This document shows, piece by piece, positions 1-6,144 of a stretch of DNA of 16,989 nt. The stretch's first letter is position 1, and each line of letters opens with the position of its first letter. The notes below the pieces were generated by a model. It had not been told where the DNA came from and ran no database searches. It saw only the letters and a program-made list of their open reading frames with translations. The stretch spans positions 1 to 16,989 of the forward strand of contig CAYZEZ010000083.1 of the NCBI GenBank assembly GCA_964477295.1, given 5' to 3'. A program made the position numbers and the translations under genes. Source of the stretch: CAYZEZ01 sp964477295 (GTDB lineage: Bacteria > Bacteroidota > Bacteroidia > Bacteroidales > SM23-62).

Positions 1-2093
1 AGGCAGGCGATCAGGATGGCCACCAGGGCAAAATTGGTAATGATTTTAGCGGTCCTTTCATCCCTGAGATACTGTTGAGCAAAGGTCTCATCAAGAAAGG
101 AATATTGAAAGACTTCGTCATTAACCTCAGGGAAGACGGATGCCACCTCTTTTCGTATATATCTCATGGCGGCCGGAATATTATCAGGTGCCATTTTAAT
201 ACTGGCTATTGACAACCCTTCCATCCATAAATATGAAGTGGGTGCAATTTTCTCGTGCTGGGAGTTAAAATTAAAATCACTGACCACACCTATTATTTCA
301 CTCTGATACGTTCCCCATTTTGAGACGGAGCCAACCGGTGTTTCAAGTTCAAATTCACGTACGAATGTTTCGTTTACAATTACATTCACTGGAAGTCCCT
401 CTATGCCAGACGTATAATCGCCGGCCCTTCCCCATGAGAAATTGCGCCCGTCAATAAGTTTAATTTCCATTATATCAAAAAAATCAGGATCGGTTCCCAT
501 AACTGCAACTTGTTTATTAATGCCGTTTACCTCAACATAATATGTTGCAAGAATATTTTGTTCATTACCCATAATAATATTTGAGAAAGCTACTCCTTTA
601 ATGTTTGGGTTTTTTAGTAATTGCTGCTTTATAAGTTGACGCTTTGATGGATCGAACTGCCAGCGATAAGATTGGGTATTTATTACCAGTTCTTTATTAA
701 ATCCCAGGTCTGCAGCTTTCATATAGTTCAGTTGCCGGAAAATAACAAATACCCCAATGATCAGGACAATGGATACAGTGTACTGTACAGTGAGTAAGAC
801 CCTTCTGAAAATAACTGATCCGGATCCTTTTACCTGTTTTCCGTATAATGATTTGATAGGCTGAAAGCCTGTTAAATATAAAGCAGGATATATTCCGGAA
901 ACCACGCCCAGAATGATTATGGAAATAACATATATTATATATGTTCCAGGTTTATCCATACGTTCCATATTCAGGTCAGTCAAGGCCAGTTGATTGAATG
1001 CGGGCAACAGTAGCTGGACCATGGTAAGGGCAATGAGAAAGGAAATGAATGTTACCACAATGGCCTCTATTAAAAACTGGACTATTAACCTGCTTTGCGT
1101 TGAACCAACCACTTTTCTGATCCCCACTTCTTTAGCCCTGAGCGAAGCACGTGCTGTGGTAAGATTGACGTAATTTATAATAGCCAGTAAAAGGATTAAT
1201 ATTGCAATGAAACCAAGCACACGCAAGAGTTTCAGGTTACCATGGCTGCAGTAATTTTTTTCATTTTCCTGGTTTGTACTGAAATAGATGTCTTTTAATG
1301 GACGCAATGAAAAACTATGTTCAGGATGATAATCATATACTTTTACCGCTTTATCTTTTATATTATCATTGATTCGTTTTGCAAAATAGGATGGATTATT
1401 ACTCTCCGGAAGCAATAAATAAGTCATATAACTGGCATCATCATAGTTATTCATGTACTGCGGATCACCCCTTGGAACTCCTCCGATTGAATCGAAAGTC
1501 ACAATTGACATTAACAGGTTAATTTCAATATGAGAGTTTTTCACATCTTCGATAATTCCTGTAATTGTCAACCATCCCCCCAGGGTTTCACCCATTGGGT
1601 CCCGGTCACCAAAAATTAACCTGGCTGTGCTTTCGCTCAGCACACAAGAATATGGATCTCGCAGGGCAGTTCCCGGGTCTCCCTGTATGAAGGGCAGGGT
1701 AAATACCTCAAAAATAGTGCTGTCGCACCAAAAATAATCCTCAATTCTATAAAGCCTTTCATTTGCTGAATCGTTTGCTGGTATATAGCTTAAAGGAATG
1801 CTTGCATCCTTACCTGCCCATTTTAACAGGCGAACCACATTATCCACTTCAGGGATCTCCTGTTTTATCTTGTGGCCGATAGCCGACCACATACCTACCT
1901 GGTCCCCGTACTCGATTCGGTATATCCGGTCCATTTTCTCATTAAACCGGTCATAGCTCAATTCATGTTTTACATAGAGTCCGATCAGGATAGTTGCAGT
2001 AATTCCAACTGCCAGGCTCAGCACCTGGATGAAGGACTGGATCTTGTTCCGGAGGATGTTCCGGATGGCGGTGATGAGGTAGTTTCTGAACAT
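1..2093 (-). CDS. FtsX/MacB-type ABC transporter permease (3' end missing)
   Basis: The reading frame is open from an ATG at 2093 to the window edge, giving 697 residues with no stop; about 100 C-terminal residues lie outside. Residues 1-45 match the usual start of this family (MFRNYLITAIRNILRNK followed by one membrane helix). Next come a long extracytoplasmic MacB-like domain, a central group of helices containing the motif EVGIRKVVGS, then a second extracytoplasmic domain, and the first residues of the C-terminal helix bundle (ILIACL) at the edge. Such proteins pair with a separate ATP-binding subunit and work in export or in mechanically coupled envelope processes; no ATPase subunit is visible here, and it may be encoded to the left. 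The gene is divergent from the NtrC-type activator and has a sigma-54 promoter upstream. It is a paralogue of the permease at 13679-16099. The family is clear; the substrate is unknown. Confidence 0.9.
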   Translation of the reverse strand, partial: MFRNYLITAIRNILRNKIQSFIQVLSLAVGITATILIGLYVKHELSYDRFNEKMDRIYRIEYGDQVGMWSAIGHKIKQEIPEVDNVVRLLKWAGKDASIPLSYIPANDSANERLYRIEDYFWCDSTIFEVFTLPFIQGDPGTALRDPYSCVLSESTARLIFGDRDPMGETLGGWLTITGIIEDVKNSHIEINLLMSIVTFDSIGGVPRGDPQYMNNYDDASYMTYLLLPESNNPSYFAKRINDNIKDKAVKVYDYHPEHSFSLRPLKDIYFSTNQENEKNYCSHGNLKLLRVLGFIAILILLLAIINYVNLTTARASLRAKEVGIRKVVGSTQSRLIVQFLIEAIVVTFISFLIALTMVQLLLPAFNQLALTDLNMERMDKPGTYIIYVISIIILGVVSGIYPALYLTGFQPIKSLYGKQVKGSGSVIFRRVLLTVQYTVSIVLIIGVFVIFRQLNYMKAADLGFNKELVINTQSYRWQFDPSKRQLIKQQLLKNPNIKGVAFSNIIMGNEQNILATYYVEVNGINKQVAVMGTDPDFFDIMEIKLIDGRNFSWGRAGDYTSGIEGLPVNVIVNETFVREFELETPVGSVSKWGTYQSEIIGVVSDFNFNSQHEKIAPTSYLWMEGLSIASIKMAPDNIPAAMRYIRKEVASVFPEVNDEVFQYSFLDETFAQQYLRDERTAKIITNFALVAILIAC

Positions 2094-2119
2094 GATAGTG
2101 AGCGTCTTTGGTTTTAGTG

Positions 2120-2206
2120 GTCATCCTGAACTTGCCGTGCCCCGAGAACTCGGGGGTTCAGGATCTTCTTAATGTCTGTGAGATTCCGAATCAAGTTCGG
2201 AATGAC
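2120..2206. repeat. REP-like double palindromic intergenic element
   Basis: Two related inverted repeats lie side by side. The first has 9-bp arms ATCCTGAAC (2123-2131) and GTTCAGGAT (2156-2164) and encloses a second perfect hairpin, CCCCGAG (2140-2146) with CTCGGGG (2149-2155). The second is ATTCCGAA-TCAAG-TTCGGAAT (2183-2203). The outer edges, GTCATCCTGAAC on the left and GTTCGGAATGAC on the right, are variants of one sequence in opposite orientation, so this is a head-to-head pair like a BIME. Related GTCATTCCGAACTTG palindromes are, from memory, common intergenic repeats in Bacteroidota genomes. It lies in the presumed 5' leader of the permease mRNA. Confidence 0.75.
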
Positions 2207-2209
2207 AGG

Positions 2210-2225
2210 TGCAAGTGATATGCCA
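2210..2225 (-). promoter_or_regulatory. Sigma-54 (-24/-12) promoter for the permease gene
   Basis: Read on the minus strand, the sequence is TGGCAT-ATCAC-TTGCA. This matches the RpoN consensus TGGCAC-N5-TTGCW at all but one position, with the required GG and GC pairs at the right distance. It would start transcription near 2199-2200, about 106 bases before the permease ATG. The activator palindromes at 2290-2327 lie about 65-115 bp upstream, a usual distance for enhancer sites, and the adjacent divergent gene encodes a sigma-54 activator. Confidence 0.75.
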
Positions 2226-2289
2226 TACTTCATAAATACATTATTTACATCAAGTTACAAAATATTTTCAATCCGGTCCGAAAGATTTT

Positions 2290-2304
2290 GTCTCATTTTG
2301 ACAC
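2290..2304. promoter_or_regulatory. Palindromic activator-binding site 1
   Basis: The sequence is GTCTCA-TTT-TGACAC, an inverted repeat of the form GTSTCA-N3-TGASAC. With the second copy at 2313-2327 it forms a pair with centres 23 bp apart, roughly two helical turns, placing both on one DNA face. Position and symmetry suit a dimeric Fis-type helix-turn-helix, such as that of the activator encoded 58 bases downstream. Assignment to that protein is inference. Confidence 0.65.
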
Positions 2305-2312
2305 AAGAATTT

Positions 2313-2327
2313 GTGTCAGATTGAGAC
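2313..2327. promoter_or_regulatory. Palindromic activator-binding site 2
   Basis: The sequence is GTGTCA-GAT-TGAGAC, the second copy of the GTSTCA-N3-TGASAC palindrome. The two sites are also near mirror images of each other, so the whole 2290-2327 block reads as one larger inverted repeat. No further full copy was found by eye elsewhere in the window. The site ends 34 bases before the activator's ATG, so binding could also control the activator itself. Confidence 0.65.
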
Positions 2328-2361
2328 GGGTGGTACCTTTATCTGAAATTATGACTTCATT

Positions 2362-3735
2362 ATGGCGAAGGCTGAGGCAAAAATACTGGTGATTGACGAT
2401 GACAGGGATGTACTGTCCACTGCCCAAATGGTTCTTAAACAGCATTTTACAGATATACTCATCCTGGAAGATCCGAAAGAGATCCCCGCAATCGTTGAAA
2501 AGGGTAACATAGATGTAGTGCTTCTCGACATGAACTTCGCCCCGGGAATTACCACCGGATGGGAAGGGATACACTGGCTGAAAACGATCCGGGAGTTAGA
2601 CCCTTCTGTGTATGTCCTGATGAACACTGCCTACGGTGATATCAACCTGGCCGTGAAATCGATGAAGCTAGGAGCCGTCGACTTCATTGTAAAACCCTGG
2701 AGCAGGGAAAAACTGGTGGCCACGGTAAAAACCGTTGTTGAGTTGAAACGGTCCAAAGAGAAAGTCAAGCGCCTGGAAGACGAACAGAAAATACTCAGCG
2801 GGGACCTGGAAAAAGGATATACCCAGTTCATCGCCAGATCGAGGGCCATGAACCCGGTACTGAAAACCATTGAAAAAGTAGCCCCGACGGAGGCCATCAT
2901 CCTTATCCTGGGTGAAAACGGAACAGGTAAAGAGCTTGCTGCCAGGGAGATCCACAGGAAATCAAACAGGAAGGATGCCAATTTTGTGAAGGTGGACCTG
3001 GGAGCCATCCCGGAATCCCTGTTTGAATCGGAGCTGTTTGGACATGTGAAAGGGGCCTTTACCGACGCCACAGAATCGCGCCCGGGCCGGTTTGAGATCG
3101 CTTCCGGGGGAACCCTGTTCCTCGACGAAATTGGTAACCTCGATGTTTCCATGCAGGCCAAGCTGCTGAATGCCATCCAGAGCAAGGAAGTGTTCCGGAT
3201 AGGCAGTACTTCGGCCCGTGAGGTAAATGTCAGGATCATCTGTGCCACCAATTTCCCTGTATACCGGATGGTGGAAGAGGGCACATTCCGGCAGGATCTT
3301 CTTTACCGGATCAACACCGTGGAAATCACCTTACCCCCCCTGAGGGAGCGCATGGAAGATATCCCGTTGATCGCTTATTATTACCTCAATGAATTCAAAA
3401 AGAAATACAACAAACCAGGTTTGACCATCGGTGAGGAAGCCATGGACATGTTAACTGCCTTCCACTGGCCCGGGAATATCCGGGAATTACAGCATTCCGT
3501 TGAACGGTCCGTGATCATGGCAGAAGGCAATGTACTCGTCCCGGAAGATTTCATCCTGGGTAATCCGGGAAGTAAAGCCAGCATTCCTGTACCAGGTGGA
3601 ACAATCGACGAGATCGAGAAAGCGGCCATCCTCAATGCGATCAATAAAGGGTACAGAAACATGGACAAAGTTGCTGAGGATCTTGGATTATCGAGAAGCA
3701 CACTGTACCGGAAAATGAAAAAATACGGATTATAA
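2362..3735 (+). CDS. NtrC-family sigma-54-dependent response regulator
   Basis: The 457-residue protein has the three standard parts. The receiver domain (about 6-120) shows the acidic cluster D12-D14, the phospho-acceptor D56, T89 and K111, with an extra loop after D56 (NFAPGITTGWEG). A charged, probably coiled-coil linker (about 116-150) leads to an AAA+ sigma-54 interaction domain with Walker A GENGTGKE (184-191), the sigma-54 contact loop GAFTDA (231-236) and Walker B LFLDE ending at D255-E256. A Fis-type helix-turn-helix ends the protein (about 415-457, DLGLSRSTLYRKMKK). It remodels RNA polymerase-sigma-54 closed complexes when phosphorylated. The kinase gene follows after one base and is its likely partner; the divergent permease promoter is its likely target. 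An overlapping ATG at 2351 is in another frame, so 2362 is the start. Complete, with all key residues present. Confidence 0.95.
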   Translation: MAKAEAKILVIDDDRDVLSTAQMVLKQHFTDILILEDPKEIPAIVEKGNIDVVLLDMNFAPGITTGWEGIHWLKTIRELDPSVYVLMNTAYGDINLAVKSMKLGAVDFIVKPWSREKLVATVKTVVELKRSKEKVKRLEDEQKILSGDLEKGYTQFIARSRAMNPVLKTIEKVAPTEAIILILGENGTGKELAAREIHRKSNRKDANFVKVDLGAIPESLFESELFGHVKGAFTDATESRPGRFEIASGGTLFLDEIGNLDVSMQAKLLNAIQSKEVFRIGSTSAREVNVRIICATNFPVYRMVEEGTFRQDLLYRINTVEITLPPLRERMEDIPLIAYYYLNEFKKKYNKPGLTIGEEAMDMLTAFHWPGNIRELQHSVERSVIMAEGNVLVPEDFILGNPGSKASIPVPGGTIDEIEKAAILNAINKGYRNMDKVAEDLGLSRSTLYRKMKKYGL

Positions 3736-3736
3736 A

Positions 3737-5089
3737 ATGGAATTCGCCAGGTTTTCATACAGGATCAGGGTAATCGTTCGCATCCTGCTCATCCTCTCCG
3801 TCGGATTTGCCGGCGTGATCATTGCCGCACTCACACCCTACTGGTTGATATCGTTATGGTTGGGGCTTTTTGTGATCGTCCTGGTAATGGAACTGATCCG
3901 CTATCATGAACGCTCAAAAAAAGTATTGCGTGAATTCCTTCATTCGATCGACCAGGAAGATTTTTCCACCCTGAGCATTGCCGATGAAAAAGACCTGGAA
4001 CTGCAGTCAGCCTACCAGAAGATCCTGGATAAATTCAGGTTTCTGCGCATTGAGAAAGAAACACATTACCATTACCTGCAAAGGATTATTGAACATGTTG
4101 ATACGGCACTGATCTGCTTCGATACGGATGAACAGATCCAGCTGGTGAACCGGGCCGCCAAAGAATTGCTTGGATTACACAGGATAAGTGATCTCAAAAC
4201 GCTGGATAAGATCGATAAAAACCTTGGGGCCAGGATCAGGAAACTTGAAACAGGCCACCGTGAAATGATCCGCATTATCCTCGACGGCAGGATACTCAAT
4301 CTGTCCATCCGGGGGACCGAGTTCAAGCTCGAAAAGAAAAAATACAAAATAGTCTCCCTCCATGATATCAAGCCGGAGCTGGACGAGCAGGAAGTGGATT
4401 CGTGGCAGAAACTGGTGCGGGTGCTTACCCATGAGATCATGAACTCAACCATCCCGATCACCAACCTGGTGGGTTTCGCCAGGGAGTTCCTGGTAGATGA
4501 AGAAGGGAATCCTAAAAAGATCCCCGGTCTCAAGGAGGATGAGATCAACGACCTGGTCGAAAGCCTGACTACTGCCGAGGGAAGGAGCAAAGGACTGGTG
4601 AATTTTGTCCAGACCACGAAGAGCCTGACCAGAATACCGGAACCTTCATTCAGGGAGATAGAAGTCCAGGATCTGTTTACCAGGCTGAAAGACCTGTTCA
4701 AACATGAGATTGAATCCTCGAACATTGAAATGAAAATGGTATTGGGAAAAGATGACCTGGTATTGAAAGCCGACCTCGAACTGATCGAGCAGGTGCTGAT
4801 CAACCTGATCCGAAATGCCATTGAAGCACTTAGGAATACAAAGAACCCGGTTATTGAAATAAATGCATTAGGGACTCCATCCGGTTCTATTGCAATAAGC
4901 GTTTGTGACAACGGCCAGGGGATAGATAAAGAAAACCTCGATAACATCTTCGTTCCCTTCTATTCAACAAAAAAAGAAGGATCCGGTATCGGATTGAGCC
5001 TTTCGCGCCAGATCATGCACAAGCATAAGGGACGGATCAATGTGAAATCGGAGCCGGGGAAAGGGAGTTGTTTTACCCTGGAATTTTAA
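3737..5089 (+). CDS. Membrane-bound sensor histidine kinase (NtrB/NtrY-like)
   Basis: The 450-residue protein starts with two adjacent membrane helices (about 12-32 and 36-55) joined by only a few residues, so there is almost no periplasmic part. A cytoplasmic linker and a PAS-like domain (about 115-210) follow. The phospho-accepting H232 lies in the motif HEIMNSTIPI. The ATPase domain has the N box NLIRNAIEAL (about 356-365), the G1 box DNGQGID (from D391), an F box FVPFYSTKKEGSG and the G2 box GSGIGLSLS (from 415). It autophosphorylates and passes the phosphate to D56 of the regulator encoded one base upstream; the stop and start are almost touching, so the pair is co-translated. With no periplasmic domain, the signal is probably sensed in the membrane or by the PAS domain. 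All catalytic boxes are intact. Confidence 0.94.
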   Translation: MEFARFSYRIRVIVRILLILSVGFAGVIIAALTPYWLISLWLGLFVIVLVMELIRYHERSKKVLREFLHSIDQEDFSTLSIADEKDLELQSAYQKILDKFRFLRIEKETHYHYLQRIIEHVDTALICFDTDEQIQLVNRAAKELLGLHRISDLKTLDKIDKNLGARIRKLETGHREMIRIILDGRILNLSIRGTEFKLEKKKYKIVSLHDIKPELDEQEVDSWQKLVRVLTHEIMNSTIPITNLVGFAREFLVDEEGNPKKIPGLKEDEINDLVESLTTAEGRSKGLVNFVQTTKSLTRIPEPSFREIEVQDLFTRLKDLFKHEIESSNIEMKMVLGKDDLVLKADLELIEQVLINLIRNAIEALRNTKNPVIEINALGTPSGSIAISVCDNGQGIDKENLDNIFVPFYSTKKEGSGIGLSLSRQIMHKHKGRINVKSEPGKGSCFTLEF

Positions 5090-5118
5090 TTTCTGATCCT
5101 TCATCCAGATCTTCATTC

Positions 5119-5196
5119 TTCGATTTAATGTAAAAATAATCACAAAGTCATTCGATATAATGTATATCTGCGCATAAAGTCGTTCGATAAAATGTA
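5119..5196 (+). repeat. Three 32-bp-spaced direct repeats before the ATPase gene
   Basis: The core TTCGATWWAATGTA occurs at 5119-5132, 5151-5164 and 5183-5196, an exact 32-bp step each time. The second and third copies are also preceded by AAAGTC(A/G), while the spacer in between differs. Only the two central W bases change (TT, AT, AA). The array ends 16 bases before the ATG of the DUF4143-type ATPase. It fits three binding sites on one face of the DNA (about three helical turns apart) or a decayed tandem repeat. Confidence 0.7.
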
Positions 5197-5212
5197 TTAA
5201 TGAAGTAAGACT

Positions 5213-6094
5213 ATGGAAAGGAAAGCAATGACTGACTTGAAAAAGTGGAAATTCAAGCCAGATCGCAAACCTTTGATTATCAGGGGCTCACGACAGGCTG
5301 GGAAAACCTGGCTTATGAAGGAGTTCGGTAAAAATGATTATTCTCAAACGGCATATGTAAACTTTGAAAGCTCAAAGTCCCTGAATACACTTTTTGTAGA
5401 TGATTTTAATGAGGCCAGGGCTATTCAGAAACGACTGCTTGAAGCTTATGAAAATGATTTTTCAAAGCATGCCCCATATGATACAGTTCCTCGCATCAGG
5501 ATGCTGTGGAATTCAATTCCTGCTCAACTGGCTAAAGAAAACAGTAAATTCATATACAAAGCAGTTAAGCCAGGATCAAGAGCAAAGGATTATGAATTAG
5601 CTTTATCCTGGCTGATAGATTGTGGATTGGTGCATAAGGTTACCAGAGCAACTAAACCCGGAATACCTTTAAAATCATACGAAGATATCAGTGCATTTAA
5701 ACTTTTCATTACAGATATCGGTCTGCTGGGTGCCATGGGAGATATTGATGTTCGCACCCTGATTGAAGGAAATTCAATATTTAATGAGTTCAAAGGAGCA
5801 TTAACAGAACAATTCGTTTTGCAACAACTAAAAGGAATTAAGGATATTGCCATTTATTATTGGCCTTCTGAAAAATCAAAATCCGAAATTGATTTCCTGA
5901 TTCAGCACTCTGGAAAGGTTATTCCTGTTGAAGTCAAATCAGAGGAAAACCTGCAGGCCAAGAGCCTGAAAACATTTTGTGGGAAGTACTCTGTTAAAAA
6001 TGCCGTCAGAACATCCATGTCAGATTTCAGGAAAGAAGACGGGATAACCAACCTGCCTCTGTATGCAATTAGTAAAATAACTGATTTACAGTAA
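5213..6094 (+). CDS. AAA ATPase (AAA_14/DUF4143 family) with internal deletion
   Basis: The 293-residue product begins like a full DUF4143-type ATPase: MERKAMTDLKKWK, then Walker A GSRQAGKTW (25-33). After F61-V-D-D-F-N66 it jumps straight to EARAIQKRLLEAYENDFSKHAP, which in full-length relatives lies well after the ATPase core. Family members are usually 400-450 residues, so roughly 130-150 residues are missing, including Walker B (normally ...FDEIQ) and the sensor and arginine-finger parts. The C-terminal DUF4143 part is complete and ends in a PD-(D/E)XK-like fold with D227, E240 and K242 (EIDFLI...PVEVK). The frame is kept, so a shortened protein could be made, but it should not hydrolyse ATP. 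The role of the family is not well established. The gene looks more A/T-rich than its neighbours and stands alone. It is either a deletion pseudogene or a reduced variant. Confidence 0.8.
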   Translation: MERKAMTDLKKWKFKPDRKPLIIRGSRQAGKTWLMKEFGKNDYSQTAYVNFESSKSLNTLFVDDFNEARAIQKRLLEAYENDFSKHAPYDTVPRIRMLWNSIPAQLAKENSKFIYKAVKPGSRAKDYELALSWLIDCGLVHKVTRATKPGIPLKSYEDISAFKLFITDIGLLGAMGDIDVRTLIEGNSIFNEFKGALTEQFVLQQLKGIKDIAIYYWPSEKSKSEIDFLIQHSGKVIPVEVKSEENLQAKSLKTFCGKYSVKNAVRTSMSDFRKEDGITNLPLYAISKITDLQ

Positions 6095-6144
6095 TATCAG
6101 TTTTTGGAATAGGTAGATTATTATTATGAAAGGAATTTTGCGAT

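Noticed and set aside
2331..2346. Plus-strand TGGTAC-like sequence that could be a -24/-12 promoter for the activator gene.
   Set aside because: The -24 part fits, but the -12 part reads TCTGA without the essential GC, and it lies too close to the palindromes for normal activation.
2631..3284. 217-codon minus-strand ORF inside the activator gene.
   Set aside because: It lies fully antisense to a well-conserved gene and its product is Ser/Phe/Arg-rich, as expected from reverse reading.
4072..4947. 291-codon minus-strand ORF inside the histidine kinase gene.
   Set aside because: It is antisense to the kinase and has a low-complexity Ser/Leu/Ile/Phe composition with no family features.
5119..5196. 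CRISPR-like array with 32-bp period.
   Set aside because: The conserved core is only 14 bases, spacers share A/T-rich similarity, there are only three units, and no cas gene is in the window.
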